A stretch of 61,495 nt of DNA from Nocardioides sp. CFH 31398 (GTDB lineage: Bacteria; Actinomycetota; Actinomycetes; Propionibacteriales; Nocardioidaceae), in contig NZ_JAKUHT010000034.1 in the NCBI RefSeq assembly GCF_022436705.1, positions 1 to 61,495 on the forward strand, written 5' to 3'. Position 1 is the first letter of the stretch, and each line of letters begins with the position of its first letter. Under the pieces are notes generated by a model that saw nothing but the letters and a program-made list of their open reading frames with translations, made no database searches and was not told the origin of the DNA. A program made the position numbers and the translations under genes. Below, piece by piece: positions 25,469 to 34,223 of this stretch.

Positions 25469-28174
25469 CTACGGCGTCCAGCCCTCCGTCACCCGGTGGC
25501 CACCGTCGGCGGAGCGGGAGACCGTGAACTCGTCGAAGACCTCACCCACGGCCAGCGGCGTGGTGGCCGCGCCCGTCCGGTCGGCGACGTACGAGCGGTA
25601 GCGCAGCCGGTCGCCGGTCACGTCGATCACCTGGTACGTCGCGAAGCCGGTGCCGCTGCGGACCTTCGTCATCCCGTTGGTGAGCCACTTGTCGACCGTC
25701 GGGTCGGTCTCCACCCGGTAGTGCTTGCCGCCGGCGTTCGCGATCACGTAGACGGGCCCGTCGGTGACGCCGGCGACGTCCGTGCGGTCCTCGTCGTCGT
25801 ACCCACGGGCGTAGACGTGGTCGTGGCCGGCGAGGACGAGGTCGACGTCGCGGTCCTGGATCACCCGCGCGAACGCCTCCCGGACCATGGGGTCGTCGCG
25901 TCCGTCGGAGGCGGAGTACGGCGGCTGGTGCACCGTGACCACGCTCCAGCGCGACGGGCTCGTCGCCAGCACGTGGTCGAGCCACGCCGCCTGCCAGCGC
26001 AGCCAGAGACGGCCGACGTCGTTGATGGGGCACGCCGTCCCGGAGCAGGACGGAAGGTTGCCCGGGGTCAGCATCGCCGGGATGGCGTTCCCGTGCAGCG
26101 CGACGAAGCGGACGCCGCCGTGGTCGACGGTGTAGACGGTGTCCGCGGCGACGGTCTCGAAGTGGGCGAACAGGGCGGCGTACTGGCGGGCCTCCGGGGT
26201 GTCGCCGACGGCGAGGTCGGCCATCGAGCCGATCGTGGACGTCGTCGGGCCGTTGCGCGGGAACTCGAACGCCGCCCGCCACGCGTAGAGGTTGCGGTCG
26301 CCGTACGTCTCGTGGTTGCCGATCGCCGCGACCTGGGTGGTGGTCGCGGCCAGCGGCGCCACGCCGTCGAACCACTGCTGCCACTGGGTCTCGCTGATCG
26401 GGCTGTCGACGAGGTCGCCGGCGTGCAGGGCCAGCGACGCGTGCGGCGCCTGCTGCTGGGCGGCGGCGACCACCCGCGGCCAGACCGAGTCCAGGCCGAC
26501 CTGCGCGTCGCCGAAGTAGAGGAAGGAGAAGCCGCCCACGCCGCCCGGCGCGGTGGTGAAGCTGCGCCACGGCGACCAGCCGCCGACCGAGCCGACCCGG
26601 TAGCGGTACGTCGTGCCCGGCGCCAGCCCGTCGACGGTCGCGACGAAGTGCGGGCGCTGGTCGCCGTTCACGGTGCCGGCGAAGCTCGCCGGCACGGTCC
26701 GCGTGGTCCCGCCCGCGGCGGGCTCGATCTCCACGCCCGCGGTGGTGCGGGTGGTGTCACTGGCCAGCCACGAGATCGTCTGCGAGGTCGTGGGCGTCGC
26801 CGTCGGGGTGAGGACCACGCGCGACGGCAGCACCTCGACGGGGTTCGGATCGGTGCCGGACCTCGCCTCGGCGGTCAGCGACATCAGGTCGAGGTAGACG
26901 TCGGAGCTCGTGCTGGTGGACTGGTGCAGCGCGACCGACAGCACGTTCGTGCCGTCGACCAGGGCCTCGCCGGGGACGTCCACGACGCCGCGCTTCGGCG
27001 CGCTCGCGTTGGAGCCCGCGTAGCGACGGTTGACCCCGGCGGGCACGGCGCCGTCGTCCAGCCCGCCGACCCGGGTGCCGTTGACGTAGACCCGCACCCC
27101 GTCGTCGTACGCGATCGAGGCGCGCAGCCGCGCGATCCGGGAAGCCACGCCCGGGGCGAGGGAGAACGTCGTCCGGAAGTGGTAGGTCGGGATGGTCGGG
27201 GAGGCGGAACCGCTGACGGAGCGGCGTAGCAGGGTGGTCGGCACGTGGCCTCCGCCCAGGTCCTCGATCCGCCCGCCCTTGAACCCGAAGGAGCCGCGGG
27301 CGGACTTCCAGCCCGTCAGCGAGTAGCCGCTGCGGGTCCAGACCAGGGGATCCGCGGTGTTGCCGCGGGCGGGGTCGGAGTCGTCGTCGAGGTAGCGCCA
27401 CGTGGTGCCCGCGGTGCTCACGAGGTCGCCGGTCGGCACCTCGGGCTGCTCGACGACGGGCTTGGCCTCGGCGGTCAGCGAGGACAGGTGGAACCAGACG
27501 TCCGACGACCACGACTCGGCCTGGTGCACCGCGACGGCGATGGTGTTGACCCCGTCGACCAGCACGTCGCCGGGCACGTCGACGGTCCCCGTGACGGGCT
27601 GCGCGACCGAGACGCCGGTGTACTGCCGGTTCACGCCGGGGGGCACCGGCGCGTCCTTGAGCCCGCCCACGCGCGTGCCGTTGACGTAGACCCGCACCCC
27701 GTCGTCGTAGCCGATGGTGGCGACGAGCCGCTCGGTCTGGGCGGCGACGCCGGCGTCGAGAGTGAACGTCGTGCGGAAGTGGTACGTCGGGATCACGGGC
27801 GCAGCGGAGCCGCTGATGTAGTGCCGCAGCAGGGTCCGCGGCACGTTCCCACCGCCGAGGTCGCGGGCCGCGCCGTTCTTGGCTCCGAACGGGCCGACAC
27901 CCTGCTTCCAGCCGGTCGCGTCGGCGCCGGTGCGGGTCCAGGCCAGGGTGTCGGCGCTGCCGCGAGCGGGGTCGGAGTCGTCGTCGAGGTAGCTCCACGT
28001 CGCGGACCCGGTCAGCAGCGGCGCGGTCGGGAAGGCCGCGGTGACGGCGCCCTGTGCGGGTGGTGGCGGGGCCGTCGTCCCGGTCGCGATGAGCCCGGCG
28101 AGAAGCAGCCCGACGGCGGCGAGCAGCGCGGTGGGACCTCGGTGGGCACCGCGGGTCGTCGTACGGATGGACAT
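25469..28174 (-). CDS. Secreted metallophosphoesterase with two N-terminal repeat modules
   Basis: A 901-residue exported protein. Residues 1-43 form a signal peptide. Two homologous modules of about 190 residues follow (about 50-240 and 245-435), each with WxYLDDDSDPARG, GGGxVPxTLLRxxxSGSAxPxIPTYHFRTTF and YDDGVRVYVNGTRVGGL. These are beta-sandwich or carbohydrate-binding-like and probably arose by tandem duplication. A purple-acid-phosphatase-type FnIII domain (about 450-540) precedes the calcineurin-like phosphoesterase (about 545-800), with metal motifs GDAQ, GDLVDS, GNHET, VHQPPYS and GHDHVYARG. It probably hydrolyses extracellular phosphate esters. A 22-base gap separates it from the convergent bestrophin gene. 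Confidence 0.88.
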   Translation of the reverse strand: MSIRTTTRGAHRGPTALLAAVGLLLAGLIATGTTAPPPPAQGAVTAAFPTAPLLTGSATWSYLDDDSDPARGSADTLAWTRTGADATGWKQGVGPFGAKNGAARDLGGGNVPRTLLRHYISGSAAPVIPTYHFRTTFTLDAGVAAQTERLVATIGYDDGVRVYVNGTRVGGLKDAPVPPGVNRQYTGVSVAQPVTGTVDVPGDVLVDGVNTIAVAVHQAESWSSDVWFHLSSLTAEAKPVVEQPEVPTGDLVSTAGTTWRYLDDDSDPARGNTADPLVWTRSGYSLTGWKSARGSFGFKGGRIEDLGGGHVPTTLLRRSVSGSASPTIPTYHFRTTFSLAPGVASRIARLRASIAYDDGVRVYVNGTRVGGLDDGAVPAGVNRRYAGSNASAPKRGVVDVPGEALVDGTNVLSVALHQSTSTSSDVYLDLMSLTAEARSGTDPNPVEVLPSRVVLTPTATPTTSQTISWLASDTTRTTAGVEIEPAAGGTTRTVPASFAGTVNGDQRPHFVATVDGLAPGTTYRYRVGSVGGWSPWRSFTTAPGGVGGFSFLYFGDAQVGLDSVWPRVVAAAQQQAPHASLALHAGDLVDSPISETQWQQWFDGVAPLAATTTQVAAIGNHETYGDRNLYAWRAAFEFPRNGPTTSTIGSMADLAVGDTPEARQYAALFAHFETVAADTVYTVDHGGVRFVALHGNAIPAMLTPGNLPSCSGTACPINDVGRLWLRWQAAWLDHVLATSPSRWSVVTVHQPPYSASDGRDDPMVREAFARVIQDRDVDLVLAGHDHVYARGYDDEDRTDVAGVTDGPVYVIANAGGKHYRVETDPTVDKWLTNGMTKVRSGTGFATYQVIDVTGDRLRYRSYVADRTGAATTPLAVGEVFDEFTVSRSADGGHRVTEGWTP

Positions 28175-28784
28175 GGCCGGCCTCCAGTCAGTCGGGCACG
28201 ACCGGTGGACGCCGCCCCCGACGCAGTCAGTGTGATCCGGGCGGGTGGGCGCATCCAGGGCCCGGCGCGGTCTTGCGGATTTCCTTCAGCGGTGGTTCGC
28301 GTGCGGGCCAGTGCGCATCCCCACAACTGGTGAACTGGGGAGCTTCAGCGGCGAGTTCATCCTCGATGGCGAGAGGTGGGACTCGTCTCGGTACGCCGCG
28401 TGACACGGGTCGGCATCCTGGGTGAACAGCGCTTCCGGGTCGGCCGGAGCCAACCCAGTGCAGGGGCTGCGTCCCCGCCGGCGGTCGGCCTGCACGTCGA
28501 CGGTGACCCGCCTCCAATCCGTCCCGCCCCAGCACGGGAGGCCTCGTCTTGCCCGGGCGGCGCGACCGGCGGTTACCCGCTGGCCACGTTCGAGACCCTT
28601 GTGCCGGAAGGCGACCAACGGCATCGCGTGGAGCAGGTGGGGGCTCGTCTCGCGGTGCTGGTCGTGCTCACGTACACCGCGCGTGTGTCGTTGCGGAACA
28701 CGCAGCCGAACGCGCCCGTCGCGACCGCGCGGTCAACGCGGTGTCACGCGTGAGTGAGCCCGCTCGAGGCAGGAGGTCGACCCG
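28175..28784. other. Intergenic stretch without recognised gene
   Basis: About 0.6 kb upstream of the phosphoesterase gene. Several open frames exist in both strands, but none has a recognisable domain, a start signal or sensible composition. I see no RNA gene or repeat here. Confidence 0.5.
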
Positions 28785-29336
28785 CTACCGCACCACCCGG
28801 GTGATCTCGGTCGTGAACCACGACTCGAGTCGCCCGCCGCGGTCGCGGCTGCTGACGACGATGCCGGCCTCGCGGTCGAGGGTGATCTCGACGCCGTCCG
28901 GGAGCTCACCGGGCGCCGGCGTCCACCCGTCGGGCTGCTCGTGGCGCTCGCTGGCCTCCGAGAACACCAGCGGGCAGCAGGTGCAGACCGGGTCGTAGTC
29001 GTCCTCCGCGTGGGCCACGAACGACACCACCGGTCGACCGAAGAGCTCGCCCTCGCTTATCTCGGTGAGCCGGACGTCGTGGGACAGCTCGTCAGGGTCG
29101 AGCATCGCGCACCAGAGGTAGTTCGTCGGGTACGGCTCGACCGGCCGGAAGAAGGAGGACGGCGGGCGCTCGGTGTCGTGGAGGTCGCGGCCGCGTGCGA
29201 CGTCCCGGCCCGTCAGGACGCCGTGCCGCAGGCTCACCTCGAGGTGCTCGCCCCCGCACGAGCGATGGACGAGGTCGAGCTCGGTCCACCGATACGGTGC
29301 GGACCGCGCGAGCTCGCGGACGTCGTCGGGGGTCAT
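28785..29336 (-). CDS. Conserved hypothetical protein with CxCC motif
   Basis: A 183-residue soluble protein, MTPDDVRELARSAPYRWTEL onward. It has regular codon use, a tryptophan/proline pattern typical of globular proteins and a cysteine cluster in DPVCTCCPLVF near residue 120, possibly a metal site. The last third ends in a beta-rich stretch (GVEITLDREAGIVVSSRDRGG). ATG 29336 begins where the protein-like composition begins; upstream in-frame sequence runs into an intergenic repeat. I do not recognise the family. No operon partner. Confidence 0.6.
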   Translation of the reverse strand: MTPDDVRELARSAPYRWTELDLVHRSCGGEHLEVSLRHGVLTGRDVARGRDLHDTERPPSSFFRPVEPYPTNYLWCAMLDPDELSHDVRLTEISEGELFGRPVVSFVAHAEDDYDPVCTCCPLVFSEASERHEQPDGWTPAPGELPDGVEITLDREAGIVVSSRDRGGRLESWFTTEITRVVR

Positions 29337-29355
29337 GGGAGCAAAGAATGTCACC

Positions 29356-29417
29356 GGGTTTCGAGGCTCCCTTCGGTCGCACCTCAACCAGCGATGAGGG
29401 CCGGTCGCACCTCAACC
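29356..29417. repeat. Dispersed intergenic repeat, partial tandem copy
   Basis: GGGTTTCGAGGCTCCCTTCG then GTCGCACCTCAACC, followed by a second GGTCGCACCTCAACC. It is the same family as the repeats at 7372-7725 and 23527, and abuts the 3' end of the decayed hydrolase gene. Confidence 0.7.
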
Positions 29418-29667
29418 GGCGTCACCGTCTCGGCGCCCTGCCCGGCGGGCCGCACCGGCATGCCATCGGCGAAGACGGGCGCACCCTCGTGGTGTTCGCG
29501 CGCTGCAGGACGGCGACCGGGACGCCGTGCTCGGCAGCGCTGTCGATGGCGCGGGCGACGCTGGCTACTGCGTCCTCGAAGGGCGGGTGCTGCAGTTGAC
29601 GCGATCCCTCGACGTCCTCGACCTGCACGTCGACAACGACGACGACGACGAGCGCGCGCTCGGCCAC
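29400..29667 (-). pseudogene. Truncated, frameshifted isochorismatase-like hydrolase relic
   Basis: From GTG 29667 the frame reads AERALVV, then a run of valines, DVQVEDVEGS and later AIDSAAEHGVPVAVLQ. This is the start of a cysteine hydrolase of the nicotinamidase/isochorismatase family, where VVxDVQ carries the catalytic Asp. The rest fails: after VLQRANTT the frame changes to Arg/Pro-rich sequence, while another frame continues GAPVFADGMPV, the expected next block, and then stops. The domain with the nucleophilic Cys is absent. A GAC-triplet run lengthens the valine stretch. It ends in an intergenic repeat. Best read as a relic; a short expressed peptide is less likely. Confidence 0.5.
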
Positions 29668-29744
29668 GGTGGATCTACCTGAGCGGACGGCGTCTGACGG
29701 TGAAGCCGGACGTCGACCAAGCCCTTCCGGACACTCACCCGACA

Positions 29745-29759
29745 TACCCCCTGGGGGTA
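29745..29759. promoter_or_regulatory. CsoR-type copper operator, site 1
   Basis: TACCCCCTGGGGGTA, a perfect 15-base palindrome with a single central base. G/C tracts flanked by TA fit operators of actinobacterial CsoR copper sensors. It lies about 50 bases upstream of the copper ATPase gene. Confidence 0.7.
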
Positions 29760-29778
29760 CATGTTAGCCTCACCGATA

Positions 29779-29793
29779 TACCCCCAGGGGGTA
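29779..29793. promoter_or_regulatory. CsoR-type copper operator, site 2
   Basis: TACCCCCAGGGGGTA, the second perfect palindrome. It is 34 bases from site 1 centre to centre and ends 16 bases before the ATPase start codon. Two sites on about the same DNA face suggest cooperative repression. No csoR gene is in the window. Confidence 0.7.
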
Positions 29794-29809
29794 CCTGGAA
29801 GGAGCAGCG

Positions 29810-31831
29810 ATGCGGACCGAGACGCACCAGGCGGAACAGCACCACGACGAAGGCCACGCAGGTCACGGCGACCACGTGGCGATGTTCCGCCGGCTGTTCT
29901 GGGCCTCGCTGGCGCTGTCGGTGCCGACGGTGCTGGCGTCGTCGATGTTCGCGGACCTCGTCGGCTACGACCTGCCGGACGTCGCGGGCCTGTCCTGGGT
30001 CTCGCCGGTGCTCGGGACGGTCCTCTACCTCTGGGCCGGGCGGCCCTTCCTCACCGGTGGCTGGCAGGAGGCGAGGAGCCGCGCGCCGGGGATGATGCTG
30101 CTGATCGCCCTGGCGCTCACGGTCGCGTTCGTCGCCTCGTGGGGCTCGACGCTCGGCGTGCTGCCGCACCACCTGGACTTCTGGTGGGAGCTGGCGCTGC
30201 TGGTCTCGATCATGCTGCTGGGCCACTGGGTCGAGATGCGGTCGCTGGCCCAGACCAGCTCGGCGCTCGACTCGCTGGCCGCGCTGCTGCCCGACGAGGC
30301 CGAGAAGGTCGCCGACGACGGGGAGGTCACGGTCGTCGACCCCGCCACCCTCCGGGTCGGCGACGTCGTCCTGGTCCGCCCCGGCGGCCGGGTGCCGGCC
30401 GACGGCACCGTCGTCGACGGGTCGGCGTCCGTGGACGAGTCCATGATCACCGGCGAGTCCCGACCCGTCCGTCGCAGCACGGGCGACCCCGTGGTCGCCG
30501 GCACCGTCGCCACCGACTCGGGCCTGCGGGTCGAGGTCACCGCCACCGGCGACGACACCGCGCTCGCGGGCATCCGCACGCTCGTCGCCGACGCACAGTC
30601 CTCGGCGTCCCGCACCCAGCGGCTCGCGGACCGGGCCGCCGGGTGGCTGTTCTGGTACGCCGCCGGCGCCGCGCTCGTGACCGCCGCCGCGTGGGCGGTG
30701 CTCGGCTCGCCGGAGGACGCCGTCGTCCGCACCATCACCGTGCTCGTCATCGCCTGCCCCCACGCGCTCGGGCTCGCGATCCCGCTCGTCATCTCGATCT
30801 CCACCGAGCGGGCCGCGCGCGCCGGCGTCCTCGTGAAGGACCGCCTGGCGATGGAGCAGATGCGCCGCGTCGACACCGTCCTGTTCGACAAGACCGGCAC
30901 CCTCACGGAGGGCCGTCCGGCGGTCACCGCGGTGGTGCCGGCGTCCGCGCAGCACACCGAGGACGACGTGCTCTCCCTCGCGGCCGGCGCCGAGGCGGAC
31001 TCGGAGCACCCGCTGGCGCGGGCGATCGTCCGGGCCGCGTCGGAGCGGGGTCTCGACGTCCCCCGCGCGTCCGACTTCGCCTCGGAGCCGGCGGTCGGTG
31101 TGAGTGCCCGGGTCGGCGGTCGGCACGTGCGCGTCGGCGGGCCCGCCCTGCTCGAGGCGGTCGACGGCGACGAGCTGCCGGTCGCCGAGGAGTGGCGTGG
31201 CGAGGGCGCGATCATCCTGCACGTCGTCGTCGACGGCACCGTGACCGGTGCGCTGAGGCTCGCCGACGCCGTCCGCCCGGAGTCGCGGGTCGCGGTCGAC
31301 GAGCTGCACCGGCGCGGCGTCGAGGTCGTCATGATCACCGGGGACGCCGAGGCGGTCGCGCAGTCGGTCGCGGCTGAGCTCGGCATCGACCGGGTGTACG
31401 CCGGCGTCCGTCCCGAGGACAAGGCGGGCCGGGTCGCCGAGCTGCAGGGCGAGGGACGCCTGGTCGCCATGGTCGGCGACGGCGTGAACGACGCCCCCGC
31501 GCTCGCCACCGCGGATGTCGGCGTGGCCGTCGGGGCCGGCACCGACGTGGCCATCGCGTCGGCCGGCATCATCCTGGCCTCCGACGACCCGCGGTCCGTG
31601 CTGTCGGTCGTGGACCTCTCACGGGCGACGTACCGCAAGAGCGTGCAGAACCTCGCCTGGGGTGCGGGCTACAACCTCGCGGCGGTGCCGCTCGCGGCCG
31701 GCGTCCTCGCGCCGGTCGGGTTCGTGCTGCCGATGTCCGTCGGGGCCGTGCTGATGTCGGTCTCGACGGTCGTGGTCGCCCTCAACGCGCAGCTGCTGCG
31801 TCGCCTCGACCTCCGCCCGCACGAGGCCTGA
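29810..31831 (+). CDS. copB: CopB-like copper-translocating P-type ATPase
   Basis: A 673-residue P1B-type ATPase that exports copper. The N-terminus is His-rich (HQAEQHHDEGHAGHGDH, residues 6-22) in place of a CxxC heavy-metal domain. TGES spans 214-217, the transmembrane metal site is C316-P-H318 (CPHALGLAIP), the phosphorylated Asp is in DKTGT at 360-364, then HP in SEHPLA and the hinge GDGVNDAPAL. Late helices carry GYNLAAVPLAAG and PMSVGAVLMSVSTV. The CPH class with His-rich head is CopB-like (Cu2+ or Cu+). ATG 29810 follows GGAAGGAG. Two CsoR-type palindromes precede it, so copper induction is expected. No chaperone or sensor is adjacent. Confidence 0.9.
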   Translation: MRTETHQAEQHHDEGHAGHGDHVAMFRRLFWASLALSVPTVLASSMFADLVGYDLPDVAGLSWVSPVLGTVLYLWAGRPFLTGGWQEARSRAPGMMLLIALALTVAFVASWGSTLGVLPHHLDFWWELALLVSIMLLGHWVEMRSLAQTSSALDSLAALLPDEAEKVADDGEVTVVDPATLRVGDVVLVRPGGRVPADGTVVDGSASVDESMITGESRPVRRSTGDPVVAGTVATDSGLRVEVTATGDDTALAGIRTLVADAQSSASRTQRLADRAAGWLFWYAAGAALVTAAAWAVLGSPEDAVVRTITVLVIACPHALGLAIPLVISISTERAARAGVLVKDRLAMEQMRRVDTVLFDKTGTLTEGRPAVTAVVPASAQHTEDDVLSLAAGAEADSEHPLARAIVRAASERGLDVPRASDFASEPAVGVSARVGGRHVRVGGPALLEAVDGDELPVAEEWRGEGAIILHVVVDGTVTGALRLADAVRPESRVAVDELHRRGVEVVMITGDAEAVAQSVAAELGIDRVYAGVRPEDKAGRVAELQGEGRLVAMVGDGVNDAPALATADVGVAVGAGTDVAIASAGIILASDDPRSVLSVVDLSRATYRKSVQNLAWGAGYNLAAVPLAAGVLAPVGFVLPMSVGAVLMSVSTVVVALNAQLLRRLDLRPHEA

Positions 31832-31860
31832 GCCCGCTCGCCCGCGGGCGCTCGGCCGGC

Positions 31861-31887
31861 GGGGCCCTGCTCGCGGCGGAGGGCCCC
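31861..31887 (+). terminator. Hairpin after copB
   Basis: GGGGCCCT, 11-base loop, AGGGCCCC: a perfect 8-bp GC stem 30 bases after the copB stop. There is no U-tract, as is common in high-GC actinobacteria, so termination strength is uncertain. Confidence 0.5.
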
Positions 31888-31964
31888 GTCTCGCAGCACG
31901 GTCGTCGGTTCGGTGTCGGGAGGTGCCGCTGGGTACCGTCGTGACGGTTTTCGAGGAGAGGATC

Positions 31965-33092
31965 GTGGACGCCGAGTACTGGCAGGCCCTGTGTGACGGC
32001 GACCGGCATGCCTCGCTGGCCGCCGTCCGACGCCTGCGTGCCTCCGGCCTGACGGCCGCCCAGATCGTCGCCGACCACGTCGTCCCCGCCCAGCGACTCA
32101 TCGGCGACCTCTGGCTCGCGGGGGAGTGGACCGTCGCGGAGGAGCACGCCGCCACCGCGATCAGCGAGGGCGTCGTCCACTGGCTGGGGTCGTTCAGCGA
32201 CCCGCCCTCGAGCGACCGGCCGCTGGTGCTGGTGTCGTGCCTCGAGAAGGAGCAGCACGCGCTCCCGGCGCTGATCGTCTCCGAGGCGCTGGTCGAGGCG
32301 GGCTACCGCGTCAACTACCTGGGCGGCTCGCCCGACCCCGACGACCTGGTGCTGCAGGTGGTCCGCCTGCGGCCGCGGGCGGTGCTGTTCAGCGGGTCGC
32401 TGACCTCCTCCCTCGGTCGCCAGAAGCGCCTGATGGCGCAGATCGGCACCCTCGGGCTGCCGGTGATCGTCGGCGGCGCCGGGTTCGGCAGCGACGGCAG
32501 CCGCGCCGAGGCGCTCGGCGCCACCGCGTGGTGCGCGAGCCCCGCCCACGCCGTCGAGCTGCTGCGGACGCTCCCCGAGCGCACGGAGCGGCTGCGGATG
32601 CCCGAGCCCACGATGGCCGACGAGGAGGCGGCGTGGATCGAGGAGCACCGCGCCCAGATCGCCGGGTACGTCGTCGCCGGCCTCCGCGACGCCGACCACT
32701 TCTCCGACGAGCTCGCGCGCTCGGCGCGGGGCTGGCTGGCCGAGCTGGAGGGCCTGGCCGACCACCTCGTCGGGTGCCTGTCCGCAGCACTGGTGACCGG
32801 CGACGAGACGATCATGGTCGAGGCCCACTCCTGGCTCGCGCAGGTCCTCGTCGCGCGTGACGTCGACACCGTGCTGCTGGTCGAGGCGTGGTCGTTGCTC
32901 GCCGAGTCGCTGCGCGGCCACCCGCTCGCCCGCGCCGCCGTGGCCTCCGCCGCGAGCTTCGCCGAGCAGTCGGTCTCGGACGACGCCGAGCCCGGGGCGT
33001 CCGGTCGGGGCGCCGCGGACACGCAGCGCGCGTCGAGCTCGGGGAGTGGGCCCTCGGACGCCGACGAGGACGCCAGGAACGACCCCGTCTAG
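31965..33092 (+). CDS. Cobalamin-binding domain sensor-like protein without DNA-binding domain
   Basis: A 375-residue soluble protein. An N-terminal four-helix cap contains W50 (GDLWLAGEWTVAEEH) and E60-H61, as in the adenosylcobalamin photoreceptors CarH/LitR. The Rossmann-like B12-binding domain follows, LVLVSCLEKEQHALPALIV, with H98 at the lower-ligand position; the usual following Gly is Pro. It continues with GYRVNYLGGSPDPDDLV and GGAGFG. A helical C-terminal region (about 205-330) and a disordered tail complete it. Unlike CarH it has no MerR helix-turn-helix. GTG 31965 has GAGGAG upstream. Its position next to three ANTAR proteins suggests a signalling role; light sensing is inference. 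Confidence 0.75.
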   Translation: MDAEYWQALCDGDRHASLAAVRRLRASGLTAAQIVADHVVPAQRLIGDLWLAGEWTVAEEHAATAISEGVVHWLGSFSDPPSSDRPLVLVSCLEKEQHALPALIVSEALVEAGYRVNYLGGSPDPDDLVLQVVRLRPRAVLFSGSLTSSLGRQKRLMAQIGTLGLPVIVGGAGFGSDGSRAEALGATAWCASPAHAVELLRTLPERTERLRMPEPTMADEEAAWIEEHRAQIAGYVVAGLRDADHFSDELARSARGWLAELEGLADHLVGCLSAALVTGDETIMVEAHSWLAQVLVARDVDTVLLVEAWSLLAESLRGHPLARAAVASAASFAEQSVSDDAEPGASGRGAADTQRASSSGSGPSDADEDARNDPV

Positions 33093-33188
33093 CGACCCAC
33101 CTGCGCCGCGTGACGTCGGGCCTGTGTCTGTCCTATGTTCGACCTGCGGGGGGCAGTCGCATGGGGTTCGAGGTGGAGGTCGAGTTTC

Positions 33189-33860
33189 GTGCCGAGGTCC
33201 GTGTCGCCCGATGAGCCGAGGCCCGTCGGGCGTTTCGTCTGGGACGCGACGACCGGGCAGTGGTCCTGGGACGCCGGCATGTACCACCTGCACGGCTACC
33301 GCGGGTGCGCCGTGGCGGTGGACACCGACCTCGTGCTCGAGCACAAGCGTGAGGAGGACCGCGCCCACGCCATGGTCCTGCTGGACGCCGCGGCCACCGG
33401 CGACCAGCACTTCAGCAACTACCACCACATCGTCGACGTCGACGGTAACGAGCGCACGGTGCTGACGGTGGGGACCTCCCGTCTCGAGCCTGTCGGGACG
33501 ACCACGCCGCACCGGTACAGCCGGGGGTTCATGGTCGACGTGACGGACGACGAGGTCCGCAGCGCCCGACTCGCGGTGGAGCGCGCACGGCAGCACGCGG
33601 CGAGCATCCAGCAGAGCCTGGGTCTGCTGATGGGGACCCTCGGCCTCACCGAGGAGGCCGCGTTCGCGGTGCTCTCCCGCCTCTCCCAGCACCACAACGT
33701 CCGGGTCCGCGACCTCGCCCCCCGGTTCATGGCCGCCGCGGCGTCGACCGCCACGAGGTCCCCGCGGGACCTGACGGAGCTGCTGACGAAGGAGGCCACG
33801 GCCCTCGCGCTGGAGCGCCGGCAGCAGCTCGCCCCGAGCCCGTCCGGCCCGCGTCCGTAG
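33189..33860 (+). CDS. PAS-ANTAR signalling protein
   Basis: A 223-residue regulator. The PAS-like domain (about 10-125) starts VGRFVWDATTGQWSWDAGMYHLHGY and includes the HHIVDVDGNERTVLTVG pattern of PAS_3 folds. The C-terminal ANTAR domain (about 140-195) has SIQQSLGLLMGTLGLTEEAAFAVLSRLSQHHNVRVRDLA, which binds hairpin pairs in nascent RNA and prevents termination. GTG 33189 has GGAGG about ten bases upstream; GTG 33201 is possible. It follows the cobalamin-binding gene by 96 bases and may act with it. Confidence 0.82.
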   Translation: MPRSVSPDEPRPVGRFVWDATTGQWSWDAGMYHLHGYRGCAVAVDTDLVLEHKREEDRAHAMVLLDAAATGDQHFSNYHHIVDVDGNERTVLTVGTSRLEPVGTTTPHRYSRGFMVDVTDDEVRSARLAVERARQHAASIQQSLGLLMGTLGLTEEAAFAVLSRLSQHHNVRVRDLAPRFMAAAASTATRSPRDLTELLTKEATALALERRQQLAPSPSGPRP

Positions 33861-33864
33861 CCCG

Positions 33865-34074
33865 TCAGCTGCGGGGGCGCTCCTCGGGGTCGTCGTAGCG
33901 GACGGCCTCGTCGGGGAAGTCCTCGCCGACCGGGTGCCCGGCCGGCTGCTCGGCGCCGGGGGAGCCCTGGGCGGGGTCGTACTCCCCGGCCGCGGCGGCG
34001 CCCTCGTCGTCGGAGGTCTCCTGCTCCAGCGCCTCGTCGTCGAGGCGGCCCTGCTCGTCGGGTGTCTGCGTCAT
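33865..34074 (-). CDS. Small acidic hypothetical protein
   Basis: A 69-residue, strongly acidic, probably disordered protein: MTQTPDEQGRLDDEALEQET, then alternating Asp/Glu/Ala/Gly, ending DEAVRYDDPEERPRS. Codon use and the clean ATG 34074 support it, but it is short and convergent with the PAS-ANTAR gene (4-base gap). Similar small acidic proteins are common in Nocardioides-type genomes. No function is known to me. Confidence 0.55.
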   Translation of the reverse strand: MTQTPDEQGRLDDEALEQETSDDEGAAAAGEYDPAQGSPGAEQPAGHPVGEDFPDEAVRYDDPEERPRS

Positions 34075-34223
34075 GCCGGCCTCGTACCCACCACGGCGGG
34101 AAGGGATCGGCGGGCAGGACGAGTGAGCACCGCGGTGCGGGGCACGGGTCGAGGCCCGCGCGGCCGCTGCCCACGTCGCTCGCCGGCGGTGGTCGTCGTG
34201 GGCGGAGGCCCCGGGAGGTCCCT

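Noticed and set aside
28376..28757. Open frames of 100-150 codons in the gap upstream of the phosphoesterase gene
   Set aside because: There is no domain, no ribosome site, and the frames overlap one another with similar length, so none is preferred.
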